Below are positions 1-13,175 of a stretch of DNA of 64,000 nt, piece by piece (position 1 is the first letter of the stretch; each line of letters opens with the position of its first letter). The DNA is taken from assembly GCA_951804985.1 (NCBI GenBank), contig OX638130.1:116573593-116637592 (forward strand). Direction: 5' to 3'. This DNA is from Dryomyza anilis (lineage: Eukaryota > Arthropoda > Insecta > Diptera > Dryomyzidae). The notes under the pieces were generated by a model. It was not told the origin of the DNA, made no database searches, and was given only the letters and a program-made list of their open reading frames with translations. The position numbers and the translations under genes are program-made.

Positions 1-454
1 AGGTAACAGCCGCAAATAATTACAATAGAACAACGAATCAAAACATAAACAGACAACAATAACAACAAGTTGATCAGCAACATCTACATCATCATCAGCA
101 GCAACAACAACAATAGCAATAGCAACAGCAACAATATTGTTCAAGTGCGAAGTATGTAGTACGCGCACAAACAGCCAAATGTAATTAAATCTGACCAAAA
201 TAAGCAGCCGCCGCAATTCGATGAGACATTCGTCTCGTCTCGAGGTATTGATGGCCAAAACTGTTGTTGTTGTTGTTTGTGTTATTGCTACTACTCATAC
301 ACACTACAACAGCAACATGTGTCAAAATGTTGTTGCTGCTGCTGTCGACGTGCCATCAAATTGTTTGAGCATCTGGTCAAGACTTGGGCATCTTGGCTCA
401 ATCGGAGATATGTCTTTACCGTCTGCTTCATCACGACAGAAATCAATACCATTA
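1..454. other. Non-coding, CAA/CAG triplet-rich segment
   Basis: The segment has scattered CAA, CAG and TTG triplet runs (for example around positions 60-140 and 265-345). Short open frames here are low-complexity and resemble nothing known. I see no gene. Confidence 0.5.
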
Positions 455-1990
455 CACTGAAAAAAAAAATATATTTTATCTTCTTAACATCTTCACAACT
501 TTTATCAACATCTTCTCAAGCTCTTTTCAACCTCATATAAACATCTTCGAAACCTATTTTCAACATCATCCAATACTTTTCTCAATCTCATGCCAATCTT
601 TTCACACTAATCTTTCATCATCTCTTTTCATCTCCCTCAACATTTTCTTAACGTCTTCTCAACATCTTTGCAACCTCTCCTCAACTTATTTACATCTTCT
701 TTACCTCGTCTTAAAGTCTTTAAACCTTTTCTTTGTATCTTCTTACCTCTCCCCAACCTCTTCACAACTCATCTTTCCCCAACCTCTTCTCAACATCTTC
801 TAAACCCCATCTCAGCCTCTCCCCATCATCTTCTCAACCTTTTCTCACCACTTCTCAACCTCTTTTAAACCTCTCCTCAAATTATTTACATCTTCTTTAC
901 CTCGTCTCAAAGTCTTTAAACCTTTTATGAGCCCATTCTTTGTATCTTCTCACCTCTCCCCAACCTCTTCACAACTCATCTTTCCCCAACCTCTTCTCAA
1001 CATCTTCTAAACTCCATCTCAGCCTCTCCCCATCATCTTCTCAACCTTTTCTCACCGCTTCTCAACCTCTTTTAAACCTCTTCTCAAACTGTTTTCATCT
1101 CTCCCCAACCTCTTCTAAACCTTTTCTAAACATTTTCTCACCTTTCCCAACCCCTTCATAACCCCTTCCCAACCTCTTCTCAACATCTTCCCAACCTCTT
1201 TTCAACCTGTTCTTATTCTCTTCTTAGACCTCTTTTTCAACCTCTTCTCAACATCTTTTCAACCTCTTCTAAATTTCTTCTCAATCTCTTATCAATCTCT
1301 TTTCAACCTCTTCTCTATTTTTTTCAATTTTTTATTCAACCTTTTCTCAACATCTTTTCAACCTTTCATCAATTATTTCTCAATCTCTTATCCACCTCTT
1401 TTCAACCTGTTCTTTAATCTTCACAACCTCTTCTCACAATCACTTCACAATCACTTCACAACCACTTCTCAGCATCTTTTCAACCTCTTCTCAACTGCTT
1501 CTCAATTTCTTATCAACCTATTTTCAACCTGTTCTCTACTTTTCTACCTCTTCTCAACATCTTTTTAACCTCTTAACAACCACTTTTCAACTTCTTCTCA
1601 ATCTCTTATCAACCTCTTTTCAACCTGTTCTCCACTCTTCTCAATCTTTTCTCACTTTCCCCAACCTCTAATCACCACTCCTCTACCCCTTCACAACCTT
1701 TTTTCACCTGTCCCCAACCTCTTCTGAACCTATTTTCAACCTCTTCTTAACCTATTCTTCAAAATCTTCTTAAACAATTTTGAATCTCTTCTCAACCTCT
1801 TCTCAAACACTTTTCAACCTCTTCTCAATCTTTTGTCAACCTCTTCTCTCAACATCTTCTCATCATATTTTGAACCCTTCCCTTCTCAGCCACTTTTCAA
1901 CCTCTTGTTAACTTATTTTTCAACATTTTTTTAAAATTTCAACCTCATTTCAAACTCTTCTCAGCCTACTCTCAACAAACAAATTTGCCT
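455..1990. repeat. Degenerate CT-rich ~12-bp minisatellite
   Basis: About 1.5 kb is built from variants of CTCTTCTCAACC (also CATCTTCTCAAC and CTCTTTTCAACC). The plus strand is strongly pyrimidine-rich, so the minus strand is purine-rich. A longer duplication is visible inside it: the stretch around 730-870 recurs at 937-1080 nearly unchanged, beginning near CTTACCTCTCCCCAACC. Open frames across it encode only Leu/Ser/Phe/Pro low-complexity sequence and are not genes. Confidence 0.9.
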
Positions 1991-2735
1991 TAATTTCTCA
2001 TCCTCCTCCTCTTTGAGACAGGAGTAACAAGCATCAAAACACGCCCGACCACAAACCGCGATGCAAGTGCTTCTCAAGTCGTCGTCATTATTGCTGTCTT
2101 GGACATCGCCTGAAAACAATGACGACAGCAGCTCAATGTAGTGATTGCTGTTGTCAGTTTTACAATAGTTGTTGTTGCAGTTGCTTCTTCTGACAAAAAT
2201 GTTGCTGTCAAAGATGCTGCTGCTGTTGATGATGATGATGATGGCGATGTTGCTGAAAGTTGGCTCTGACTTTGCTTGGGTTCGTATCTGTCACGCTTCA
2301 TTTGCCTGCCGAACGATTGATTTCACAGCGTCGTTGACTACCGTGCAATGAAGAGTACTGCCGCTTTTACCTCCTTTTAACCTGCTACTTCTACTATGTT
2401 TACCTTCCTACTTCTTCACTATCCAACTACTGTAACCAAGTTTACAGCGTCATGTCGAATGTGCTCTCAGTTGAATAAACAAACCGAGCCACCCGACCAA
2501 CCATATCGAAATATGCCCAGCACTCTCTGTCAAGTTGTTCGTCTGTCATTCGGTCTGTCTTTGGTTTAAAATTACAGCCGAATTACAAGATGTTTTGAGG
2601 CACAAGTCATCGATGATTTGGCTGAGACAACAATAGGTTTATTGGTCCAGTGTTGACTAATGTTAGCAACAGATGTCAATATTGATGGGTTTTTGAACAC
2701 ATAACATTTTCATGATTAAGTCACAAACATTCAAA
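1991..2735. other. Non-repetitive segment, no gene seen
   Basis: It contains GATGATGATG and CTGCTGCTG runs near 2190-2250 that open low-complexity frames on both strands. No domain, RNA gene or transposon end is recognised. Confidence 0.4.
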
Positions 2736-3440
2736 AATGTTTTGGGAACGGAATTTGTATTTTGAATCGGGGAAAAACTGCCTCGTAAAAGAAAGAAATG
2801 TCTCAGAGATAATATATAACAGTAAAGAATGGTCTAGCGGTAGAATTGTGGGGCATGGAATTAACTGAGATTGTCTGGGCTTCGAGAAAGATGGGTTTAG
2901 ACGGAAAAATACTCGTGGAAGAGTAGACACAGACAAAAATTGACTTGGGATAGAATTGAATAGGGATGTAATTCTCCGGGATGGAATTGTCTTTGAAGAA
3001 TTATCTGCGCTTAAAGGAATAATGGATTTTCTCGTGGAAGACAAGAATTGACTTACGGTAAAAGGAATGTAATTCTCCGGAGATGGAATTGTTCAAAAAT
3101 TGTCTGGGCTTCGAGGAAGAATGGTTTCCAGGAAAAAAATCTCGTGGAAGAATAGACATAGACAAAATTTTATTTAGGATAGAATTGTGTTACAATGTAG
3201 TTCTCCGGGATGGAATTTTCATATAGAACTGGAAGAATTATATCAAAAAATAAAGCATTCGGTCAAGAATTTTCTCTGAGAGTAATGGTCTAGAAGTAAA
3301 ATTATGTTGGGTTACATTTGTCTCGGGAAAGAAATGTTTCGTGATTGAATTGTCTCGAAAAATAAATGAATCAGATAAGAATTGTGTGGAGATAAAACTA
3401 TATTAGAAACAAATTGTCTCGAGAAAGAATTGTCTCAGAG
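2736..3440. repeat. Degenerate tandem repeat of ~100-130 bp
   Basis: The phrase ATTCTCCGGG recurs near 2971, 3072 and 3200, CTCGTGGAA near 2912, 3031 and 3141, and TTGTCTGGGC near 2871 and 3100. This indicates eroded monomers of roughly 110-120 bp, possibly paired into a ~229-bp unit. Each monomer repeats the words GGAATTGTCT and AGAATTG internally. Confidence 0.65.
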
Positions 3441-4245
3441 AAAACTAATTTTATTCAACAAATGTGTGGGCTAGAATTATCCTTGATTAATGGGGTGAAC
3501 TCCTCCTCAAAAACCTTTGATTTTATTAATATTTATAGAATAATATTAAAAGAGTGTTTAATATTTAATTTATATTATACAGCAATTGAAAATCTTTGTA
3601 TAGCAACATTTTATAGTATCGTGCAAAACCTTCACAAAAATATTATTCAACAAAGAGAAAAAAAAATCGGTCACTTGAACGGACGTTGTATCAAATCACT
3701 GTGCGACAACTCAGCAATATTTCTATGTCTTTCATGTTTTTGATTTGGCAGGACGTGGCAGTCTATTATTGCAAGTAATTTTAGCTAATTACTTACAATT
3801 GAGTTAGGCGAACTGAGTACCATATAACTTATACCCTCTATATACACAAAACCTATTATAGGCTACTGCTGTGTAAGACGCCCAAATCAAGCAAAAAACC
3901 ACGCAGTTTTTTTTTCTCACAACCAATGACTTGCCAATTTTATGCAGTTATGCAAAAAGTTTGAAATTGAAAAAATATAAATAAAACAGAAAAAGTTATG
4001 AAAATGTGAAAGAAAGAAAAAAAAGTGCAAATTAAATCTTAACACAACAATCAAAACATAATTATAGACATGACGGCACTGACGGAAAACCCACTGAAGT
4101 TTTTGATATACGACAGAAATTAAATTAAAGAGAAGACGAAGATGAAGAGGAGTTTCAGAAGTACAAGTTGAAGTAGAAGTTGACGAAGCAAAGCAAGGTT
4201 GCTGCACAGAAGAAATGATTTTTTATAATATAGATGCATTTTTCT
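3441..4245. other. AT-rich segment, no gene seen
   Basis: I see no transposon ends, RNA genes or conserved domains. Open frames of about 100 codons here have no recognisable composition or motif. Confidence 0.4.
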
Positions 4246-4249
4246 TATA

Positions 4250-5560
4250 ACTTTAAACGAATTTAACATTTATGTTGAATGCATTCATAATATTGATGGA
4301 TAATTAATTCATAAAAATAATGAAAATTGTATATTATACGATAAAAAATTCATAATATTGATGAAAAATTCATAATATTTAAGAAAAAAATGTATAATAT
4401 TAAAATTATTCATAATATTTTTGAATTATTCATAATATTTATGAATTATTCATAATATTTATGAATTATTCATAATATTTATGAATTATTTATAATATTT
4501 ATGAATTATTAATAATATTTATGAATTATTCCTAATATTTATGAATTATTCATAATATTTATGAATTATTCAAATTATTAGGAATTATTCATAATATTAA
4601 TGAATTATTCATGATATTTATGAATTATTCATAATATTTATGTATTATTCATAATATTAGGAATTATTCATAATATTAATGAATTATTCATGATATTTAT
4701 GAATTGTATTCATAATATTTATGAATTATTCGTAATATTTATGAATTATTCATAATATTTATGAATTATTCATAATATTTATGAAAGATTCATAGTATTT
4801 ATGAATTATTCATAATATTAGTATTTATTCATAATATTAATGAATTATTCATGATATTTATGAATTATTCATAATATTTATGAATTATTCATAATATTAA
4901 TGAATTATTAAATATATTTTTGTATTATACATAATATTTATGAATTATTCATAATATTTATGAATAATTAATAATATTTATGAATTATTCCTAATATTTA
5001 TGAATTATTCATAATATTTATGAATTATTCAAATTATTAGGAATTATTCATAATATTAATGAATTATTCATGATATTTATGAGTTATTCATAATATTTAT
5101 GAATTATTCATAATATTTATGTATTATTCATAATATTAGGAATTATTCATAATATTAATGAATTATTCATGATATTTATGAATTGTATTCATAATATTTA
5201 TGAATTATTCGTAATATTTATGAATTATTCATAATATTTATGAATTATTCATAATATTTATGAAAGATTCATAGTATTTATGAACTATTCATAATATTAG
5301 TATTTATTCATAATATTAATGAATTATTCATGATATTTATGAATTATTCATAATATTTATGAATTATTCATAATATTAATGAATTATTAAATATATTTTT
5401 GTATTATACATAATATTTATGAATTATTCATAATATTTATAAATAATTCATAATATTTATGAATTATTCATAATATTTATGAATTATTCATAATATATAT
5501 GAATAAATCATCATATTAATGAAAAAATCATAATATTTATAAATTGTTTTTAGTAATGAT
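4250..5560. repeat. 20-bp AT-rich satellite with dyad-symmetric monomer
   Basis: About 1.3 kb is built from the unit TTCATAATATTTATGAATTA. Each monomer contains the inverted arms TTCATAA and TTATGAA around a 3-nt centre, so every unit can fold into a 7-bp hairpin. Variant units are duplicated in blocks. The rare variant CAAATTATTAGG occurs at 4571 and again at 5030, and GAATTGTATT at 4701 and 5180, so a ~460-480-bp block has been copied within the array. Confidence 0.95.
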
Positions 5561-6655
5561 AAAAAGTTCTTAGTAATAATCAAAAAATCGTAAGCATAAT
5601 GTTTTAATCATCAGATAAATGAAAAATTCATAATATTTATTAATTTAAAATACATAATATTAATGAAATTAATAAAATATTACAATATTTATAAAATAAT
5701 CGTGAACGTGTTTGAAAATTCATAACTTTATTGAATTTGAATTGCTTGACTTTGACGGAATATTTTTCATTAAAATTATTAACAGATCTTTTCTGTGTTT
5801 GTGGGTCTATTAGTCGATGCGGAGGTCTTTTGTGGTTTCCTGTTGCTGTAGCTGCTGCTGTTGCTGATGTTGTTGCTGCGTCATGTCATCGTGTCACTGA
5901 GTTGATGCTGTTGCTGCTGCTACTGAGGATGATGCTGCTAAAGATTTGATTTTTTTTTGCGTAGTGAAAAATCAAATACTGTGACTGAGCAGCAACACCT
6001 GCTGCTTGGTCAAGAGTTTACATTAGGTTCGCCGCTTGGGTCTGGGTCTTGGCTGTGGCTTAAGCTTTAAAAGCAAACTGTTGATTATCGTTGTTGTTGG
6101 GCCTGGGCGATCATGTGTAAAGCTGGCAAATTTGCATTAGTTGCACATGGAGAACAGCACCAGTAGCAACAACAGCACACTAAACAGCAGCGCAATTAAA
6201 AGATGTATCAACAACATATCCTCACAAATATTGACATAGCTAAAATAGCAACAACATAAAAATTACAACAACAGCAACTAAGAACAATAACTAAATGTTA
6301 GCCCAACTATCCAGCCAAGTTCGTCATGGCAGCCATGGTAGCTGCAGGCGCTGCTATTGCATGTTGCTTGCACAGTTTATAAATCGCAGCAACATCAGCA
6401 GCAGTCCTTTCATCCGTTTGGGCTGTCTTCCCATTAGTCCATCAGGGAGCAGTCAAGATGCTGCTTTTTTCAGGCCTGCTGTTGCATGTCTCGGGCCGGA
6501 TTAAGTTTCAATATAAACTTTGTATCAATTGCCTGTTTTGAAGCATTTTTTAATACATATTAAAAAAAAGTGTTTGCAATTTTTCTTTGTTTTTCTTCTT
6601 TTATTTAAATAACTTTTCAAACTATTCATTATTGTATATAATAGAACATTACTTT
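5561..6655. other. Non-repetitive, triplet-rich segment
   Basis: The first 150 bp are eroded 20-mer satellite. The rest contains GCTGCTGTTGCTG-type runs (5840-5940) and CAACAACAGCAAC runs (6150-6290). No gene or element end is recognised. Confidence 0.4.
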
Positions 6656-7195
6656 TCATTATTTACATTACTTAATATTACTTAACATTACTTACTTACT
6701 TTACCTCACTTTACATTACTTTACATTACTTTACATTACTTTACATTACTTTACATTACTTTACATTACTTTACATTACTTTACATTACTTTACATTACT
6801 TTACATTACTTTACATTACTTTACATTACTTTACATTACTTTACATTACTTTACATTACTTTACATTACTTTACATTACTTTACATTACTTTACATTACT
6901 TTACATTACTTTACATTACTTTACATTACTTTACATTACTTTACATTACTTTACATTACTTTACATTACTTTACATTACTTTACATTACTTTACATTACT
7001 TTACATTACTTTACATTACTTTACATTACTTTACATTACTTTACAATACTTTACATTACTTTACATTACTTTACATTACTTTACATTACTTTACATTACT
7101 TTACATTACTTTACATTACTTTACATTACTTTACATTACTTTACATTACTTTACATTATTTTACATTACTTTTATTGCTTTACATTACTTTACAT
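6656..7195. repeat. 10-bp tandem array (TTACATTACT)n
   Basis: The array is highly homogeneous from about 6711 to 7160 (around 45 copies), with single-base variants near 7045 and 7155 and eroded copies at both edges. The homogeneity suggests recent expansion or ongoing slippage. Confidence 0.97.
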
Positions 7196-8445
7196 TAAAT
7201 TTTCATTAAATTTATTTTTTTTTCTCACTTTATTTTAGTTTATTTAGTTTTACTTTTACTTTTTCTTTAATTATTATTTTTATTTTTTTATGAAATGGTT
7301 TTTTCTAGTTGATTATATTTTGTAAATTATTAATTTTCATTTTCGTCATTTTAATTTTTTAATTTAGAATTTTTTTCATTGTTGTTTTATACAATTTGCT
7401 TTTTATTTATTTATTTTTTTTTGTACATCTTATTTTTATATTGAATCATTTTTTATTTTTATTAATATTTTATTCTGCCTCATGAAAAAAACCGCCGCAC
7501 AGCCACACAAAAGGTAGCCACGAAAAATGCCAACATGCAAGGATTAGCAAGGAGCAACAGCAACAACATCACCAACAACAACAACATCACCAACAACAAC
7601 AACAAAATGCAACAGATTAAGGTTTCATTTTTGTAAATCGAGTAGGGCAACAGCAAAAACGGTTAAATCTGTTCTTCATCTTCTACTTGAGCTGCTTTTT
7701 ATGCTGCCCCAACTACTACCTGAGAGGTGCTGCAGGTTATGCTTGGGCTTTTTTTATACATTATTTTAGTCGTTTTTTACTCTTTTTTTTCGTCTTTTTA
7801 TCCTCTTTTTTTACACTATACTTTTCAACCATCAAGGACTAAAATTTAAAACTTTTTTTCTGATCTCTGCTGCGGTCAAAGTGAAGGTGAATGCAATGTC
7901 AACACGAACAAAAAATATGATTTTGATGAAAATATGTACGATATCCACCCAGACCTTAAGCAGGCTTTATATTTTTTCGGCATTTACAGTTTTAGTTTTT
8001 TTTTGTCTTGCTTTTAAAGGATTCCTCAAGGAGCAGTAAAATTTGTTCAGTTAATGACACAAAATTGCAGTATAATTATAGATTTTAAAAGCATTCTTTT
8101 TATTGCAAAAATGCCAACGGCACTTTGCAATTCTTGAATTTAAAATTATTAAGCTGTCAAAATTTGAAAAGCATTTATTTGAATGAATTTATGAAATTAT
8201 AATATCTAAAATATGGCACATTTCGAGGAGTATTCAATACATTAAGCTGTATATTTTGAAATCAGTTTTGTGTTGATGTTCAGATTTGATGGAGTATTGA
8301 GACCGCAACAAAGTCAGATTTTCAGTATGATCGTTGTATTAATTACTTCGTTATTCGTTTTTCAATAATTACTAAAAACTTTACTAAACGAAATAACGTA
8401 ATAAACATTTTACATAATAAATGAATTACATAAACATTTCTTAAG
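7196..8445. other. AT-rich segment with CAA triplets, no gene seen
   Basis: A CAACAACATCACCAACAAC cluster lies at about 7555-7605, and T-rich homopolymer runs are frequent. No coding, RNA or mobile-element signature is recognised. Confidence 0.4.
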
Positions 8446-8447
8446 TA

Positions 8448-8925
8448 CTAGTTAAACATTTCTTAAATATTGCTTCAACATTACTTAAACATTACTTAAA
8501 CATTACTTAAACATTACTTAAACATTACTTACTTAAACATTACTTAAACATTACATCACTTAAACATTACCTAAACATTTCTTAAACATTACCTAAACAT
8601 TACTTAAACATTACTTAAACATCACTTAAACATTACTTAAACATTACATCACTTAAACATTACGTAAACATTACCTAAACATTACTTAAACATTACTTAA
8701 ACATTACTTAAACATTACTTAAACATTACCTAAACATTACTTAAACATTACTGACACATTACTTATACATTATATAAACATTACTTATACATTACTTAAA
8801 CATTACTTATACATTACATAAACATTACTGACACATTATTTATACATTACATAAACATTACTTATACATTATTTAAACATTATGTAAACATTACTTATAC
8901 ATTACTTTATTAACTAATAATCATT
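8448..8925. repeat. 12-bp tandem array (TTAAACATTACT)n
   Basis: Roughly 38 copies of TTAAACATTACT occur, with variants carrying CC, TATA or GACA substitutions toward the right edge. The unit differs from the 10-mer at 6.7 kb (TTACATTACT) mainly by two extra A residues, so the two arrays may share a seed. Confidence 0.93.
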
Positions 8926-9936
8926 ACATAAATTTTACATTTTAGAAAAATTTCTTAATTTTATAAACTACATTGAATCTAAAAGTCAAATATATAAAAT
9001 CGATTTTCATAACCAATTTTATATCTGATTTCAAAGATTTCTTATTATATTTTTGAATAATTCATTTAAATGATAAAGAGTTTCTTAAATTCTGTAGTTC
9101 ATAATACATTTAATTTGCTATTTTAGTTCGTCAATATTATGACTTAAGTATTTTACTATTGAAAGCAGTATCAAAAGTATTTGTTCTCTCCGAATTTTAC
9201 ACCATACTCTACCCATGAGTATTTCTACAAATTCTTCTAGTTAAAAACATTCCCTGGTAGCCTGTAAAATAAAATTGATATCGTATTGCGCTTCACTACG
9301 TAGTTACTGCCCGCAAACCACAAAACTAAAATCCGAGTAGAAAGGATACATTTTTCTAAAGATTTTTTCACTTAAATTAAAAAAAAAAAGTATTCAGTAT
9401 TTCTTTACACTTGCTTATAGCTACCTTGCATATTCAACACCACCACCACGAACATCATCAACAACATTCTTTCTTTTTTTAATTTTTTTTTTTGCTTAAC
9501 TTGCAATTCTTGCGGTTTCCTGCCTGCAACATATAGCTACAAATATGCAACAACAACAATACGCACTACTGAGTTTTTTTCCTGTAAATCCTCAGTCATT
9601 GGGGCTGCCTCAGATGCATCAGCCGAAGCCGCAACCCTAGCCCCTGCTGCTGACCTCCACATCACCCTTTCATTATATTCGCTTTAAAATATTTTTCAAT
9701 AAACATCTTCGTAGAAGCAAGCGTAGCCTCAGTGTTAAGCTGAGGTATAATAAAAAAAAATATTTCAAAAAACCAAAAAATAAAAAATGAGAAATAAATA
9801 TTGATAAAAAAATTACAAAAAATTGCGACAGAAAACCTTAAGTCTTAAATGTAAATATCCTTGACGCGCAGCGAGATATTGGACGCACACTGAGGGATAT
9901 CAAGGTTGGCATCAGACAATATAGGAAACAGAAATA
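8926..9936. other. AT-rich segment, no gene seen
   Basis: It contains A-runs and T-runs and CAACAACAACAA near 9548. No transposon or gene signature is recognised. Confidence 0.4.
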
Positions 9937-10417
9937 CCCTAGTAAAAATTTGCCCTATCCCTAGTAGACATTTTGGTAGGGCCATGCTCATGAACTGATC
10001 ATGTCATTATTTGAGATGATCGGGATATGACGAGGCCCACGATGTCCTTGTAACGCAGTGTCCTGATCATGTACTCACCTCAGGCAATGATCATATACTT
10101 ATCGGGTAATTCACCATATCATTATTTATCTGACCATTGCCTTGTTAAAACATGAGCATACGAAAGCACTACAAATACCCAATGAAATAAAATATCATAC
10201 CTCATTGAAACCTGATCATTGCCCGATGAAAATTTCTTTATGAGGAACAACTAATATAGCTTTGATCGGTACCATTGGCTGTTTAGATAATGTAAACCCT
10301 GCTATGGTGAGCATGATAAGGGCATGACAAGGCAATGATCATATTTGCTCTAATAGGAGTTACCTGACGAAACCCCGAACATTTCCCGATGGCGCATCGG
10401 GCAAATTTCCACTAGGG
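9937..10417 (+). mobile_element. Non-autonomous TIR element, copy 1 (481 bp)
   Basis: The left end CCCTAGTAAAAATTTGCCC (9937-9955) and the right end GGGCAAATTTCCACTAGGG (10399-10417) are inverted copies matching at 17 of 19 positions. The interior is rich in GATCATG words. A second copy lies in the opposite orientation at 32256-32685. No coding capacity is visible and no transposase motif is present, so this is MITE-like. Further TIR-like words (CCCTAGTAGACA at about 9959, CTTTTCTACTAGGGA at about 11440) suggest either a nested arrangement or a larger element ending near 11454 that would enclose the 11-mer array. Confidence 0.85.
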
Positions 10418-10555
10418 ATTAGGGAAAAAATGATCATGGTCAGATCATGTTTGCCATGTAAATGGTCGGGTTATGACAAGGTAAAAATATAGTGATAAGT
10501 TCTCGATCATGATCTTAGTAAATTTTTTAATGGGCGTGATTATAATTTAATCCTT

Positions 10556-11394
10556 CACTTAATCATAACTTAATCATAACTTAATCATAACTTAATCATA
10601 ACTTAATCATAACTTAATCATAACTTAATCATAACTTAATCATAACATAATCATAACTTAATCATAACTTAATCATAACTTAATCATAACTTAATCATAA
10701 CTTAATCATAACTTAATCATAACTTAATCATAACTTAATCATAACTTAATCATAACTTAATCATAACTTAATCATAACTTAATCATAACTTAATCATAAC
10801 TTAATCATAACTTAATCATAACTTAATCATAACTTAATCATAACTTAATCATAACTTAATCATAACTTAATCATAACTTAATCATAACTTAATCATAACT
10901 TAATCATAACTTAATCATAACTTAATCATAACTTAATCATAACTTAATCATAACTTAATCATAACTTAATCATAACTTAATCATAACTTAATCATAACTT
11001 AATCATAACTTAATCATAACTTAATCATTATCATAATCATAACTTAATCATAACTTAATCATAACTTAATCATAACTTAATCATAAATTAATCATAACTT
11101 AATCATAACTTAATCATAACTTAATCATAACTTAATCATAACTTAATCATAACTTAATCATAACTTAATCATAACTTAATCATAACATAATCATAACTTA
11201 ATCATAAATTAATCATAACATAATCATAAATTAATCATAACTTAATCATAACTTAATCATAACTTAATCATAACTTAATCATAACTTAATCATAACTTAA
11301 TCATAACTTAATCATAACTTAATCATAACTTAATCATAACTTAATCATAAATTAATCATAACTTAATCATAAATTAATCATAACTTAATCATAA
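10556..11394. repeat. 11-bp tandem array (ATAACTTAATC)n
   Basis: About 76 copies occur with few variants (ATAACATAATC, ATAAATTAATC, and one disruption near 11028). The array sits between the TIR element ending at 10417 and another CTACTAGGG word near 11445. It may therefore have expanded inside, or next to, that mobile element. Confidence 0.97.
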
Positions 11395-12880
11395 CTTTAA
11401 CCTGTTGGTCTGTTCTGTTCATTAGTATCTGATCACAGACTTTTCTACTAGGGAATGTATTTTGTATATTTTGGAGTCCGATAATTGGTATTCAAAGCAG
11501 CAACCTCCAGTTGTCACGATTAGGCATGTCCGCTTATTAATAATGAATTCTGCTTTAACTATGCTATCGTTGTAAATCGTGATCAGTTATTGATAAAAAT
11601 ATTGTCACATTAATATAAAAATTAGAAATGTTGAAGAAGTGCTCATTGTTTCTTTGAATTATTCATCAATATTATGAATTGCTGATAAATATGATGTATT
11701 TTTCATCAATACATTGGTGAAAATTGTTATAGTTCGAAAACTGTGTATATATTATCATCAATATACTGTCAATAAACGTCAACACTTACACGAATAATTC
11801 AAAGTTAAAGTAACAACTCCGGTAGCCTTTCTACTGTTTTACCGAATATAATAATTTTTTCTCGATAGATATTTCTCTAAAGAATAACGTTGCAAAATTA
11901 GTCATAAACACTTTTTTTATTTATACCCACTTTTTAAGCCATAATTCAATCTCTGATAATTGTGTCCGATAGACTTTTTGGGTTTCTCCTTCGATACTGT
12001 TTTGATTTTAACGATTTATAACGAAACTGTTTCGATAAAGGTATCGGTTACAAGTAACGTTTTGGTATCGGTTTTTATAATTAGTATTCATATTTTCAAT
12101 ATCTTGTATAGAAAATATATTCCCTATTAGAGTAGATATTCCCTATTAGAGTAAACATCATCATGACCTAGTGGTTTTTTTATATATCTAGTAAGGTTTA
12201 AAAAAGCGATTAAAAAAAAGAAGGAAATTAAGTTCCGGATGAGAACATTGTCTGAGGTGGTCAGTTTCTGATTCAAAACGTGGCACTATTTGAAGTTGCT
12301 ATCCTGATCAGGTTACCTGATCAAACTTCCTGATTTCACTCTTATCCTTACCATATTTTATTCGATGAATATTAAAATTCTTCTAAACTTTAATTACCGA
12401 TTTTTTCGAACCATTTCAAACTAAAATACACATAAATAAATAATTTGTAATATTTGAACTTTTCATTAGTGTTTGATATTTAATTCGTTTGAATTTCCAA
12501 TCTGATTATTTCATAAGTATCAGATCTGGTTCAATTAAGTAGTCTGCAGATCCGGATTCCTTGTGAAGAATGGATTAAGTTGCCTTACGTGGATTTATAA
12601 TTGGGAATATCCTACTCGACCTTGATCAGAAACATTTCTGGTGGCCTTTAGTAGCGATGCCTTATTATCATCTTTCCCATCTAACCATCCCATGTATGCC
12701 ATTCGTTTCAATATCGTTACGAAAAGAAAGCGAATTTACACGATTTGGGAAACATTCTCGTAGCTATTGGACCTACATGATAGGCCTGTATGTGTCGATG
12801 CATTCTGTCAGAAATTATTGAAATCGGAAAATATTATGAATTCTTTATCATATTGATACCACCGATCATTAAATGACATA
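11395..12880. other. AT-rich segment, no gene seen
   Basis: A short direct duplication, ATATTCCCTATTAGAGTA, occurs twice near 12117-12150. Elsewhere there are no recognisable genes or element ends. Confidence 0.4.
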
Positions 12881-13175
12881 ATGATCAAAACATTCATTAT
12901 ATATATGAAATTACGGCCAATTAAAGACATTTTTAAAAAATCGATTTTCAAAAACCCGATTATTTCAAAACCCACCGATGGAATTAAATGAAATTTGGAG
13001 TGAGGCATTCACTGTCTATAAAAAGGTCTATAAAAAGCGCCTACTTTCAACCCTCTAGGACGCTCCGTTTAGGAGTTACGGCCAATTAAAGAAATTTAAA
13101 AAAAATCGATTTTCAAAACCCGATTATTCCATAACCCACCGATCGAATTATATGAAATTTGGAGTGAAAAATTAT
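12881..13175. repeat. ~165-bp tandem satellite, about two monomers
   Basis: The phrase TTACGGCCAATTAAAG begins at 12911 and again at 13076, and is followed in both by ATCGATTTTCAAAA, CCCGATTATT, AACCCACCGAT and GAAATTTGGAGTGA. The period of 165 bp is close to nucleosomal DNA length and is typical of insect satellite monomers. Only two partial units are present, so this is either the edge of, or a dispersed fragment from, a larger array. Confidence 0.8.

Noticed and set aside
3414..3743. 109-codon frame
   Set aside because: AT-rich chance frame without a motif; its start lies in the eroded ~115-bp repeat.
9937..10417. Helitron/DINE-1 identity for the element next to the 11-mer array
   Set aside because: It has clear inverted terminal repeats at both ends, which Helitrons lack.
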